A DNA stretch of 64,000 nt from Varanus komodoensis (GCF_004798865.1 NW_025336587.1:374734-438733), one strand, 5' to 3'; shown: positions 33,128 through 46,100, counted from the stretch's first letter. Made by a program: numbers and translations. Notes: generated from the sequence alone by a model not told the origin.

Positions 33128-33660
33128 AAGAATAGAGTTGGAAGGGGCCAAAGGCCATCCTGCAGGGCACCGTTACATCGATCAACTCAGCTGACTGTCC
33201 AGACACTTCTGGAATGTCTCCAGTGAGGGAGAGCCCGCAGCTTCCCCAGGTCATCAGTAGGACTACTGCTCCGACAGTGAGGGAATCCATCCTGGTATCC
33301 AGTCTAAATCTGGTTTCTTCTAACAATTCTGTTGCCCTGCATCTTGCAAGAGAAGAGATCTTGTCCTTCCTCTTTGCGACGGCCTTCCAGATGCTTGTAG
33401 CGCGCTGCCGTATCTCCCCTCAGGTTTCACTTCCCGAGGCTGAACATGCCTAGTTCTCTCGGTCTCTCCCCAAGGGCTTTGCCTCCAGCCCCTGATTCAT
33501 CCTTGTGCCCTATCAGGACAATTTCTAGCTTGCCTGCATCTCTTTTTATCATAGGTGTCCAGAACTGGATGCAGGACTCCAGAGGTCTGACTAGTGAGAG
33601 GGGAACTGGTATGGTTCAGAAGTGATGCTTCTGCTAATGCAGCCCAGCAGAGGGCTCGTC
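33128..33660 (-). mobile_element. CR1-type LINE, 3' region
   Basis: Starting from the 3' terminus (GAATAGAGTTGGAAGGGGCC), the reverse complement of the CR1 3' region is collinear: GACTGTCCAGACACTTCTGG, CTAAATCTGGTTTCTTCTAA, TATCTCCCCTCAGGTTTCAC, CTGAACATGCCTAGTTCTCT, AGGTGTCCAGAACTGGATGC and TTCTGCTAATGCAGCCCAGC. It is 5' truncated, with no coding part. Confidence 0.9.
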
Positions 33661-36600
33661 ACTGTAGGTGCATGATACCCATTGTTGGCTTGTGTCCCAC
33701 AGCAACATGGGACAAGGCACGGTGGCCATTTCTACCAGCCTGCACCCAGTGCCCTGCAGGCCACCTGGCTGGCCAGACGGGGCTGCCGAGATGAAGCCCT
33801 GTAGAGATGACAGGAGTCAGCGGGTCCGCGTCACCCACTCCCAGCCCCTCCTCTCCCAGTCCTGCAGCAGGCACCCTTCTCTCCTCCTGAGGCCAGTTTC
33901 GGACTCCAGAGAAGAAGCAGGAGTGGTTCTCTCCATGCTGTTTTGTGCTACTGTGCATTTGCAAACCCAGCTCCAAATAATTCCATGGCCATCGGATCGT
34001 GCATTTCCTTTAATAAAAATGCAGAAAAATAGTTTAATATCACAAACATACCAGATAAAATAAGAAATCCATTCCTTCATTTAAAAAATCCTCAACATAT
34101 TCTTCTGTATCAATGAAAACAGGGAGAGCTCTGCTATTGATCCAAATACATGTGTTCAGCCCACTCTAAGGACTGAAGCTTGGTCATCCCTCACAACCAG
34201 CAAGGGCACCCATGGAGCTCCCCAGTCAAAGCCCCTTTACAGTAGGAGAAATGATGCTGCCAAGTGTCTTCCACTTGCAAAGAAAAAGAAAAGCTGATCT
34301 TGGACAAGAATGCATGCTAACATGGCTAACTTGGGAGAAACATGCCAAAAAGTGAGTCAGTGTGTGGGCTGTTTAAAAAAAAAACAGTCTTGAAATTTGC
34401 ATGCATTTTATTTGCACACAATTGCACAGAAATAAACTGGCACACACTGGTGTATTTAGAGGGGCTCCCAATGGAAATCCTTCCCTCTTCTGTGCCTGTA
34501 AAATGCCTCCTGCCAGAGGCCTGGAGGTGAGCACTCGGAAAACAAAGCCGCAATCCTGTGCAATGGCTGTTTTGCTTTCGTAGGACAACTGTCAAGCATT
34601 GACCCGTCAAGTGGAAGCAAAGCCACAAAAGGGTCTTTGCTTGTGAAAAGAGCTGGCCAGGAAATCGCCCCTTCTAGTTTTCACATGTGGTCCTGGCCAT
34701 TCTCAGTGCCCTTTTCCACCCTTTCTCAAGACTCCAACTATTCAGAAAAATGGGAAAGATGAGCCACCAGACGTATGGAAGCTGCCACTTCTAATGGATG
34801 CTGTCAAAATGCCACCTTCCATTTTAAGTGGGACTTTAGAAAGAACTACCAAGGGTTTTTTTTAATCATATAAACTTACCTACCTGCATCAGTCTCTGAA
34901 AAATCCCTTGCCTGAAATAAAATTGTTTTACATGGCACCAATTGAAAATAGAGTGACTTATCCATCCCTAATCTAATCACAAGCAAGTCCAGCTGAAACT
35001 CACTGAATTTACCTATCTTCACCCAAAAGCATCCTTTGCTTCCATCAATTCAAGGATATTTAATGAAAGGTCTGTAGGTTGCATAAAGTTTAGACAGAAA
35101 AAAGCCCTGCAGGTACCAGAATTCCTCACCCAACTGTACTCACTGGAGCATGCTGGGACTTGTAGGCCTTTGTTCTTGCTAAATGCACATAGGGTTGCAC
35201 CGTTAATGGACATAATCTACTCAAGATATGGCAGATAACAGTGTGCAAAATAGCAGACAAATGCCATCCTCTTGCTGTCTGACTGTGTCCCAGAATTGAC
35301 ACTGTGCTGGTATCTTGCTTGATGGAGAATTATGGATGTAGCATGTCATGCGTATCTGATAGCAGAAGAAGAATCGGCTCCTGAGAAAGGCAGTGATAAC
35401 GGCCCTAAGAGGAAGGTGTTTTTAAACAGTCTGGAACTCAACATTCTTTAGAGGTTTCCAAAGCGAGGGTTGAGCAGATGCAGCCCCCTTTATTTTTCCT
35501 GGCCTTTGGACACCTCTGCAATGTCCCCAGGCCCCACAGTGTGGCATCACCAAGCCCTCCAACTGGAGTCTTGGGTTTTGAAATCCTGGAGTGGTAGCAA
35601 CATGGACTGTGGGCCACATCCTTACTCTCATGGGTATCCCGGAGAGACAGGAAAATCTCAGACAATGTTGGCTTTCTTTTGAGCCCTTGGATAGGGAAGG
35701 GACTTTGGAGGGCCCAGCCTGCATGCCTGCCTGCCTGCCCGCCTCCTGCATCTCAGTCTGCTTGCCCCCAAACTACCTGGCTCCAATCGCCACATCATGT
35801 CCCCAACCAAGGCCTTTGCTCCTTGGAAGCAAGCATTTTTGCATACCTCGGTTTGCTGAACCTGGGAGATAAGTGAATTTTTCAACCCCAGGGACGAGCC
35901 AGTGCAGCAAGGAGATTAAAAGCCCAATCAGTGTGTTTAACTACTCTTTTTAATCATTCCCTGTGATCAGAGCACCCCCCCCCACACCGCTCCCTCCATC
36001 CCCCGCTCTCTGTGTCCGTTGCTGCTATTGCTCCCTTGATATGTCATTATTGATCGTGTTTGATTTAGGGCATGTCTCTGCCATTCATTTCGAAGCCCTC
36101 ATCTTGTCAGGCCAGCTACGGGTGGTCCCCTCAACAGCTCCAGGTAGGAGGCTAAGCACTCCTTTCAGAGGTTAATATCTCTCTTTGAGTGCCTTTTCAG
36201 CTGTCATCTCTTGACACCTGAAAAAGGGTTTGTGTGGATTCTTCTCACTGCTTAACTGATTGTCAGAGGAAACTCCCAGGGACAAATTTATATTTCTTTT
36301 TAAAAACTCTTTTGTGGGCACATATGATGCTGACTTGGGAATGCTGGGTTTTCTTGGTCTTTTCTGTCTAAATGTGCATGAAATTGCACCCTTGGTCTGT
36401 TTAGGGGAAAAACCCAAAGATGGACTAGAAATGTCTCTTCCCTCATATCTACCAGTCTCTTTTTCTTAGAGACCCTTTAATCTTTTCCAGGTAAAGGCAG
36501 TTCGTATCTCTGCTTGGCAGGTGATTTTTTAAAAAATTTCCCACAATGCCCCTGTAATTGTCATGCAAGGGCTTGCAGGGAGGGAAAACTTCAGTCATGA

Positions 36601-37034
36601 GTGGGGACCACTATTTGCATATTATTACAGTGACTGAAAGTTAAATGGAAGGGAAAGTTTTATTCCCAACACCCAGTGGAGAGGAAATCACTCCAAAAGA
36701 GGAAAAAGAAAAAGTGTTTGTGGCCCAGCCCAGGATCTGCCTTTCCAAGAGAAGCTGGCACTGCTTGCACAAGCTCCCGCTGTGTGACTCATATGAACTC
36801 TTCCTTCCTTCTTGCTACAACTAATTCCAAATTCTCCGGAGGCTCCATGCAAGGACAGTCCGCTGGATCCACAGAAAATCTGGACTCAGCCCCATGCATA
36901 ATTTCTGGTCTCTGTTTTGTTTCATTCCACATCCTGATGCAGCCCGACAGCTGGTTAGCACTCCAGCGGGGCAGTGAACAAAAACGGCTAAGCAAACCTG
37001 TTTTTTGGATCTTACGTTGGTTTGGTCAGTGCAA
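33661..37034. other. Unassigned stretch with candidate conserved block
   Basis: No gene or major repeat is recognised. A CTGC/CCTG run lies at 35720-35747. Bases 35880-36180 lack repeats and show AGATTAAAAGCCCAATCAGT, TCATTATTGATCGTGTTTGA and CTGCCATTCATTTCGAAGCC, a good candidate for a conserved regulatory element. Bases 35130-35170 (GCATGCTGGGACTTGTAGGC) may be a hAT-like mini element remnant. Confidence 0.35.
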
Positions 37035-37225
37035 ATTGTCATTTATGGCTTGCCTTCTTCTCTTGTGCAAAACTCAGGGTGTTTACATCCTCCTCCTTCA
37101 CTCCATTTAATTCTCACAACAATAACCCTGCAAGGTAGGCTGGGCTGAGAGTGACTGACTGACTAGGGGCTAGAAGCTTGATCTCCCAGGTCTCCAACCC
37201 AACCACCACACCACACTGGCTGTCA
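37035..37225 (-). mobile_element. Squamate tRNA-type SINE
   Basis: CAAAACTCAGGGTGTTTACA, TTCTCACAACAATAACCCTG, AAGGTAGGCTGGGCTGAGAG and a head ending ACCACCACACCACACTGGCTG are collinear with the inverted SINE. The last piece is the reverse complement of the A-box region. Confidence 0.8.
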
Positions 37226-37465
37226 CCAAGCTCTGGATGCAGATAATGGGGAGTTAAATCCTCCTTCTTTAACTTTTTATAACGTTTGCTCTTTTTCCAA
37301 GTGCAAGCTCCCTCATTCCCATTTCCACACCCCAAATATTTGGGAATATTTCTTTTTAAGTGTGCATGACAAATGTTTGTCCCCATTTTTAATGCATTTT
37401 TCCCAAGTGGGGAGAGGGACCCACTGGTTCCTAGACAGCACATGGGGGTATCAGTTTCGCAGATG

Positions 37466-37511
37466 TGAGGTCAGATGCATAACTCTGACCTCAGAGCTCA
37501 GGATCTGAGCT
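37466..37511. promoter_or_regulatory. Two adjacent hairpins with AGGTCA half-sites
   Basis: TGAGGTCAGA (37466-37475) and TCTGACCTCA (37484-37493) form a perfect 10-bp stem with an 8-base loop. It is followed at once by AGCTCAG and CTGAGCT separated by three bases. AGGTCA is the nuclear-receptor half-site, but the 12-base spacing is not a canonical one. Function is inferred. Confidence 0.4.
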
Positions 37512-39707
37512 TGGATCCCACCTTCCCTGTAGCTGACACAGAAAGGGGCATGCCAGCTGCTTCTCTGAGGTTGAAAAGTGACCTCGGAGAAGGACTAAAG
37601 GGGTGTTAACAGGGGCAGGAAGGGGAAGAGACTGCACTGGTGAAGATATGACGCATTCTGGAGGTGCTCCCAGCTATTTTCCTGCCCATCTATCAGCACC
37701 ACAACTCAAAATCAGCTCCTTGACTCTCATATGGCACTATGCCACTTCTTCCTTCTGCAGAGGAGTTGAGGGGCTTGCAGCGAGGGCTGTGTGAGGGGTG
37801 GGAATCTGTTGGCTTCCCTTGGCTTGGCTCCGGGGACTCCAGTCTGCTTTGCAGCAACCCAGAATCCAAGATCCTGTGCTCACCCCAGGCCCTGTGCAGG
37901 CAGTGTCCCTCTTTTGCACCAGCCCGAATGGCTGCCATGCATGGCACAGCAGGGGAAATCTCTGCTTGCACCGGGCTCGCCTGGAATGCAACCCGGCCGG
38001 CCCAGCTTCAGCGCCCCTCTTCTGCTCCATGCGGGGCAACCAACTGGGCTGTCACATCCAATGCTTGCCAGAATTGGATCCCCATGAGAGTACTGCCCAT
38101 GCAGCATCCTCTTCCATGCCACCTGCAGGAGATGCAATGCTACTGCACCTGATGTAGGAAAAAGTTGCCAGTTGCTGTAATGCTTTGTCTTGCAAGCACC
38201 CACAGACTTCCCCTTGGCCCATTCACTTTGCAAAGCCAGGCTGGGCACAGGAGGAAATTTGTGAATAGTTGGAGGGACAGACTCCACAAGGGTCCATGCC
38301 AACCCTACTTAGAACCATAGAGGGCACAACTCTTCCGGTTGTCCCCACACTCTTTTTCCTCTTGCTGGCAAGCCATTTTCTCTAGTACATGCCTTCTCAC
38401 ATAATTTTTCACAGTCAGGCACATTTCCATGCACATTGTTTGACTGGAGGACTACATGGCAAAGTTCAGAGAAGAGAGAAATGCAAGGGACACCTGCCAT
38501 CTGGCTTCATATTTCTTCAAGGAATTGTAAATCAGGTCATCTCATAAGAACCAAGCAAATTTCTCTTCCATCCCCAGCAGGTCCCTGTTTGGCTTAAGCA
38601 AGTCTTTGCAGCACCCCTCATGCCAAGCTGTATCTCTTGAAAGTGAATTGAGTGTGCACAGGAATGAGATAACAGGATAAGATTTTTAGTTATTTTATTT
38701 GGCTCCATTTAGGCAAACGTGTGGCCTCCAACTGACTACCTCCAATCAGTTTGGAGGCCTGAGAGGTGAACAGCCAAGACTTTCATGTGGAAGAGACTTA
38801 AGTGGAATTATTATCTCAATCAGATTAGGAACAGAGGAGGGAATGGAAGAAAGAAAACTAACGAGGCAGCTTTCAAAAAATAAGGTCAACGTGTATGCCA
38901 GATGATAGAACTTCTTACAAACAAGCCTGAAGAGTTGATCTAAAGGAGCTTTGAAGAATTTGAGCCACAGATAAGAAATATGGTTGGCTTTGAGGGTAGG
39001 AATATTTGGATTCCTACCAAGATCCCCAGATGGTGCCTACAGAAAAGAACCCCCTGGGGTTGCTTATGCTGTTCCCCATGAAGACCTTCTTGTTCTCCTG
39101 CCTAGTGCTCCAGGCCAGACCTTGTTGGTGGTGAGGAAAGGCTTTGGATTAGTCAGCATTAGGGCAAATTAAGAAGCAAACCCAATGGCAAGGAAAGAGA
39201 CAGGCATGCCAAGCATTGCTACTTCGATCCAGGAAGTGGGCCATTCAAGTCAGGGGTAGCTGGGGAACAGGCAAAGGTCTGAAGCACAGAACTACCAGGG
39301 AAGAGGCTGAGTTCTGAAGGAGGAGTGTGAGAAACAGCCAAAGTCTGAACATGGACAAGAAGTCAACGACAAATGCTGTCTTAAGAAGCAGAGAGGTCCA
39401 CTCATGGAGGAGGATCAGGGGAAGATGGGCACCAGAGCTAGTAGCAAGCCATTGTTTTCAGCACCTAGGAAGCTCTACCTGAAAATGTTGATCGCATCCA
39501 CAATTCCACCCTGGCTTCAGCCACAGTTTATTACCGGCCCTCTGGGAAAGGTCATGCTCATGAGTAGGACCTTGTTGATAAGCAGGCTTTTTATCTTGAG
39601 CAGCTTCTCCTATCCTTTTCATAATACAGGTAAACAGCTTTCCTGCATGCACACATTTTGTGTGAGTGGTTTCCCAAGTATGCTGCACCTTTTAGTTCTA
39701 TTATTTT

Positions 39708-39731
39708 CCTCTCCTCTCCTCTCCTCTCCTT
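39708..39731. repeat. (CTCCT)n microsatellite
   Basis: Four to five CTCCT units are seen directly. Confidence 0.9.
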
Positions 39732-41099
39732 TGGAAAGCTCTATGGCAAAATTGAGAAAAGTGCATATTTTAAAAGATGCCTGAGTTTTGGTTTCCATCC
39801 TGGTTGCAAAGTGCCAAATGAACTACACTTGCATTAAAACTCTCTCCTTGCCCACATTTGATGGTTCTTTGGGAACACAAAGCCTGTGGCTTAGCAGTTG
39901 GATACAGCACTCAAGAAATGGCACAGAGCCCTGAGAAATGTGCAGTCATTTGGGCTCGATAGGAGTGGAGTTGCTTGAGTGGGTTGATCTTCACAAACAT
40001 TTTCTGACTGCTTCTTTTTAGCCGAGAACTGCGCTGGAAGACCTCAACCACTGATCACAGCGTTTGCATCTGCATATTTCGCAGCACATATCCGATCGTG
40101 TTGTAGTGGAATTTGCAGATGCCTTCAAGAATCCCACATAGGCCAGTTTCATATTGGTTCCATTATGATTTTCCTCTTCCTCAGTCCAACAAAGCTCTTT
40201 AAGTCTTCCTTCCTTTGCAGAAGAAGCATGGATGGGGGAAGGGAAACCAGCGAAGGAAAAGCTGCTGTCTTGGTGATAAGCAAGGCAGAGTGAAGTTTCC
40301 CCCTTGGCAGAGTATGTTGTACTGAGATGTAATGAGGTAGGGGGGAAATGTTTGTTTGTTTAATGTGGATAAGAGAACATAATGCAAAGAAAAAGACTTA
40401 TTTCTCTACCCACAAATAAATATCGCAGAAACCAAAGCAAAGGATTAATTACATCACGTTGAGAGCTGGAATTGTATGCAAAGAGGAAGAGATTTATTTT
40501 ACATGTGCAAAGACCATTTCTTATACTTTGCAAAAGTGGAAGTGGTTTAGAAGATGCCATGGGTGGAAAGATGTTACAGCCGTGGCTTTTCCATGTTGTT
40601 CTCAGAAAACAAACAAATAAGCAAACTAACTGGTGTAGAAATCTTAAAAAGTGCACATCTTGCAGCCCACTTAAAAAGTGAAAGGCCATAAGTCCAAATC
40701 AGTTCATTTCCAAAGCCTTGCTGGAAGGGCTCGCTTTAGTGGGAGTGCCCCACCATGGAGTGAAGGCTGCTAATACCAATCTCATTAGGGCAGTGTAGCC
40801 ACACTGGGTGTCAGCCTGGATTCTAAAGGAGCTATTTGTGGTGTGGAATCACAACCCCTGCAAGATTCAGCACCGTGGATAGCTCCTTCAAAGTTTCAAG
40901 GTCTGGAGCATGTGCACCACACAGCTGCTGCAAGTTGCATGCACATCCTTGACTGTGGCTGAGTGGGAAAAGACCTCCTTGGCATGTGGAACATGCTCAG
41001 TTTTCTGTGTACTACCTGTAGGTTTTCTCCTGCAGGGTTAATAGCAACTCAGACAGAGAGTGACCCTTTTCAGGTAAGGACGTTTCAGTGGTGACCAAG

Positions 41100-41570
41100 A
41101 CTAAGTTCATCTACTTTTGATTCCACACTATGAATGGGCATGAAAGCTGGACAATGAAGAAACTGGACAGGAAGAAAACTGCTGTGTTTGAAACGTGGTG
41201 CTGGGGGGAATGCTTTGCAAGTAGCCTGGATCTGCAGAAAGACAAACTAGTAGGAAATAGATGAAAACAAGCCAGAACTTTCTCTAGGAGCAGAAACTTC
41301 AAAAATGACAAATGAAGCTGTTGTACTTTAGGCACATCCTTAGAAGGCAAAACTCCCTGGAGAAGACCATCATGCAAGGGAAAGTTGAAGGCAGGAGAAG
41401 AACAGGAAGGCCAACAATGAGATGGATCGATTCCATAAAGAAAGACACAGCCTTGAGCTGACGAAAGCTGAGCAAGGCCGCCAAGGACAGAAAATATGGG
41501 TGGCATTCATTCATTCCGTCACCGTACATTGGAGACGACTTGACGGCATGCAACAATGAAAACAAAGCAC
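41100..41570 (+). mobile_element. RTE-like LINE tail (second family), copy e
   Basis: In shifting frames it reads GHESWTMKKLDRKKTAVFE, a SLDLQKDKLV piece, DSLEKTIMQGKVEGRRRTGR, RPTMRWIDSIKKDTALS and a KLSKAAKDR piece. It then ends with TACATTGGAGACGACTTGAC, GGCATGCAACAA. This is the best-preserved 3' end of the second RTE-like family in the window. It is 5' truncated and inactive. Confidence 0.8.
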
Positions 41571-42169
41571 ATCAGGAGAATGGCCAGAACGTACTGACAG
41601 GACACCTGGTTGCGTACAGAGGTTTCCAGGTTTAAATCCCTCCAAAGACTCCCAGCTTGTTTTAAACCCCCAGTAGATGCTGCTAGTCAGTGCACTGAAG
41701 ATATGACTGGACTTGATTGGGCTCATTTTCTGGCCCAGAAAAAGGCGGGGTTTTCATGTTCCTTGTTAATCAGCCTTTCCAGAATGAGGGTCATGTGTGA
41801 AAATAGTTTCAGTTCATTATTGATCAAGAATTAACCTGTGCTTGCCTTCCAGACTGGACATGGATTAGAATGCAATCTGCCATCACAGTCTGTATTTTTC
41901 TAAGCTTGTAGTATGAGTCATTTGACGATGTGCCCTTGTTTTAAAACTGCATATAAAACTGTGTAGTTTTGAAATATGCACATGAATTAACCAATGGGAA
42001 AAGAATTGCTGATGTGGAAGATGTGCACAACTGAGCAAAGATTCACAGAAGTCGTTGTGGGTTTTCATGGGAAATGTGGCAGGGCAGGAGTGGGAGCAAG
42101 CACGCATTCTGAGAAATGGTTTCAAGAGGCAATTGAAGAAGTCAAGAGAGCTTGCGTTTTGCTACTTCA
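41571..42169. other. Unassigned spacer between two RTE-like tails
   Basis: No gene is seen. Bases 41930-42010 contain GAAATATGCACATGAATTAA, resembling the A-rich degenerate field near 60 kb. Confidence 0.3.
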
Positions 42170-42428
42170 TGCATCCCTATTCAGAACTGTTATGCTCTGG
42201 ACACATCCTGATAAGGCAAAACTCCCTGTGGAAGACCATCATGCTAGGGAAAGTCACAGGCTGAGAAGAAGAAGACTAAATAAGAGGTGCATGGATTCCA
42301 TCAAGGAAGCCACAGCCTTAAGCATAGAATAGCTGAGCTGGGATGGCATGGACAGGTCACTGTGGAGGACTCTCATTCATAGGGTCACTATCAGTTGGTA
42401 ACCACGAGACAGCACATAACAACAACAC
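42170..42428 (+). mobile_element. RTE-like LINE tail (second family), copy f
   Basis: The order is: GCTCTGGACACATCCTGATA, AGGCAAAACTCCCTGTGGAA, CCATCATGCTAGGGAAAGTC, ATGGATTCCATCAAGGAAGC, and an end with AGGGTCACTATCAGTTGGTA, ACCACGAGACAGCACATAAC, AACAAC. It is collinear with 41330-41570 on the same strand, shorter and more worn. Confidence 0.75.
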
Positions 42429-43221
42429 TCAGAATCTGAAGAACTGGAAACTCACCTTATCTGAGGGGAAGGGCTGTAACGCCATTGGAGTATATTTGCT
42501 TTGCAAATATAAAGCAAGGCTGGGAAAGACCCTCAAGACCCCAAGGAGATGCTTCCAAGGGATGTGAAGGAGCAGGTGTCCCTCCAGGTATGAGGCAGTT
42601 TCCTCAGTCCCATCTTTCAACTCCAGTGGATGATTTGCATGTGTGCTTTATTGCCACCATCACGTAGGAGAAGGTTGCCTCCATGAATCCAGTCATGGTC
42701 CGCCACATCCACAATCTTTGTGGAATGGATGGTGGTTCTCAGACTCCACCCAAAGATGCCCATGAAGCAGTGAGATCTGGATCAGAGCTGGTGTCAAGGG
42801 TAGAAATGGTGGGGCACCTGCTGTGGGGTCATGCCCCAGTAGAGGCCAACTGAGTGGAGCCCCCTGGACTTCTCCATCATGACCTGCTTGTTTTGTCTGC
42901 CTCTCACTCTGGCCCAGGCAGGAGGAGATGCCATGTCCCTCCTGATCCAATGCTCTTCCTGATCTGTCCAGTTCTCTGAGGAAGGGGAGGAGGAGGAGGA
43001 AGAAGAGCAGTTGGTGACCATGGCAGCACCCTGAAGGAAGTGCTGTTTTGCCCAAAGTCCCTCCCAAAAGCTAGCACGGAGTGGGATCTACTGGGATGGT
43101 ATGATGCAGATGGAAACCTTTCTGGTGTTCAGGTGACAGCAACACCAAGAACAAAATGGTCCAACCCACACAGATTTATACTGTTGAAATGCAGACAGTT
43201 GGGTGTCAAGATACCCAGGAG

Positions 43222-43245
43222 AGCTTTGCTTTGCTTTGCTTTTTG
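43222..43245. repeat. (GCTTT)n run
   Basis: Four units of GCTTT are seen directly. Confidence 0.85.
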
Positions 43246-44108
43246 TGGAAGAAGTCTGAACTCTGTTTCCAGCACTCAAAAACAAATTACCAGACTCAGG
43301 ATTTTCTTGGGAAAAAACCAAAAACAAAATCTGAATGTACAGTTTTCCAGTTGGCTCTAGTTGGCAGATCTGGGGGTTCTAGGGGAAGAAAATGAAGAGC
43401 AGTCCAGCCACTGGACCTGACGTTTGCCTGGCCCTGCAGTTTTATCTTTCTCTTACACGCAAAAGTGTCAACCGTGAGTGCAGAACCTTTTTCAGGCCAG
43501 GAGCAGAATTCTATGTTGGAGATGCTGCCAGGGCCCATATCCCAGCAGGAAGTGGGACCAGAGCCAAAGAGACAGAATTCCAGGCTTTGGAAGCATCAAG
43601 CTGCTATTTCCAGGGACGGTTCAGCCTTTGAGAAAGGGAGAAAATGAAGGAAACTGCCCTGGAGGAAAGAGGCCAGGGCCTTTGGGGAACAGACTATGAC
43701 CCCCAAAGGGCTGCATCCTTATTAGCCCTGATGTGCTGCACCCCCAATGCAGAGGGTCATGGGGTTGCTGCCTCCCCACAAGCGCAGCCCTGCAAGGGAT
43801 TGCAGAGTGCCAGTGTATCAGAATGCAGCATGAAGGGGATCCCACAACTATGCCAGTCCCTCTTTCCGGAGGGCAGCAAAAACCTGCTTGCTGCATTGGC
43901 CATCTGAGCCTGTGAAGCTCCTTGTGCACGCTTGCATGTGCGCGCATGTGCATTCTTAAAAATAAAGTCACCTCCTGCTGTTCTAGCTGCTGTTTGATGA
44001 TCTCACAATTGAATTGCTTGGCTCCCTTTAATGGTGCTGTCATGGTTGAGCTCTTAATTAATCTTGGCCACTTTGAGGACTGTTGGGCAAAATATGAGAT
44101 GCAGTACT

Positions 44109-44109
44109 A

Positions 44110-44144
<35 letters not shown>
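44109..44144. repeat. (ATG)n microsatellite
   Basis: Twelve ATG/TGA triplets are seen directly. Confidence 0.95.
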
Positions 44145-46100
44145 AACAGTAATAACTTTCAGAACGTCTTTCCTGCACTGAATCAACACGGCTCTGTTCG
44201 TGATTTTCCCATTCCAGCTGACTTCCCAGCCCAGATCAGCTGCCGGGGTATGTTGAGGCCACAGTGACAGCTTGTTGGAAAGCCTGGGGGAGAGGTCGAA
44301 GCAGAGGGGGCTGCGAGGAGGCCAAATTGCGAGGAAAATGCCATCCCCATCTGTTCCCCAAGTGCATTGTTTCCTGTCTAAGTCGTGGTCCAAGAAGCAC
44401 TTGGCTGGGCTTAAATCTGAACACATGATGTTGCCTTGCCAAACCATTGCGCCGCCTGGCCAGGCCTGTCTAGGCAGGCTGGAACTAACTCTCCAAGGCT
44501 TTGGGCAGAGCTGGTTACGTCAGGGGCACATCCTGCAATGGTTTGTATGCTAATACATCTGAACTTTATGATTGGGGAGGCTGGCTCTGCCCAGTTGAGT
44601 CAGCCAAGTTTCTTGTCAATCTGGCCTTACATTCTTTTTGTTGAGCTTGCAGTCTGCATCTGGCTGCTTTTTATTGTCTGAAGGGCTACATGAAGGTCCC
44701 TGCATTTTGTGTAGCTGACATCTAATATTAACCTTTCTGTCCACCATTTTGTCTACACCGTTGAGCAAACAATTTCTCTGCATGGAGTGTGTTTCGACCA
44801 GTGATTTTTCACATGTCTACCATTGCTTCTGCGCCTTCATCCTCCTGTTTGAAAAGGACATGCATGTACACTTGAATCACAGGGAGGCCGAGGAATATAG
44901 TATTTCAGAAATGCAGCTGAGGTGCACGCTTGGAAAAAGCTCCATGAAAACTTTGGGTTGGTTCATCCTTTCTGGCTGGTCCCCTCCATGTTGCCATAAC
45001 ACTTTGCTCCAGATCCCACCAGTTAATTTCTTGATATTCTGAGCTTCCTGAGCATGGCAGCCCTTCCCAAATGCTGGCGCTATCTGACTTTCTCCCTGCT
45101 GTTCCCACTTTCTACTCTTTATTTCTTGCCGCTGTTACAAGACATGGGGGGGGGGTGCTGTGCATGCTGTGGAGGGCATGAGACCCCTCTCGCCAGGGTT
45201 GTTGCAAGATCTAATTAATTGCTAATTAGCATCTGCAAACAACGGCTTTCGATCCTCAGGCAGGAGAAGTGCAAATGGCAGCCAACCTCACTGGTGACTG
45301 GGAGAGAGATGAAAAAGCAAGCCCGCAGCATCTGGCCCGGCTGGGTGCCCACACGGCCTTCCACTATTGACTCAGTTGCATCAGGACCTCAGAATCTGAT
45401 TCCCAAACATCTTAAGTCTTCCCTTCCCAGAAAACACACACACACAAAGAAATGTGTTGCATGGCTCTCCTAGTGAAGCCCATGTGGTGCTGTAGCCGGC
45501 GCCCGTCCAGCCAGTCCTTCTTTCCAAAATTCAGCTTCCTTGGCCTTTTCTTCTCCTGCTCCAGGTGGACCAAACCTCTCAGCAGTGCCACAGTCTGAAG
45601 AGCACAGGAGAAATGCATCTCCAGTGCCACGTAATATTTCTGCATGCTGGAAGTGTGTCCTGCAATGTTTCACCACCATGTTCATACCACTTGATAGAAA
45701 AGAAGAGACTTCCACAAAGGAAATCAGCAGTGAAGGAAATTTCAGAGGAATTCCTGTGGACTGGGTTTGGACTTCTTGTGCTTGGCATGGGGCACAATGA
45801 GGGGTGTGGGGGTGTGCATGCTCTCAGTTTCCTGGGCTCAGCTCTCCAGACCCTGGCCCTCTCTCTTAGGGCTTCCTAGCAAGCACACTGAGCGTCCACC
45901 CAGCACTCACCAGGGATCTATCCCACGTGATGTGCAAGTGGTTGCAGCCTTGGTTTACACTGCTGCACGTGGAACGATAGCTGTCTGTTGCAGCACAAGC
46001 CTTTCATCCCGATCCTTAATTCACACACGTCTCCAAGCTTGCAAATTTATGTGTCCCTGCAAGGCACTGCAGAACCTGCTACCCAGCCAAGAAGCACCTT

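Larger units (their letters stand above)
37226..41099. other. Unassigned stretch
   Basis: No gene is recognised. Features seen are the paired hairpins at 37466-37511, a GC-rich stop-poor part at 37735-38160 with overlapping chance frames, a CTCCT run at 39708-39731 and an A-rich ATGCAAAG field at 40375-40530. Confidence 0.35.
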
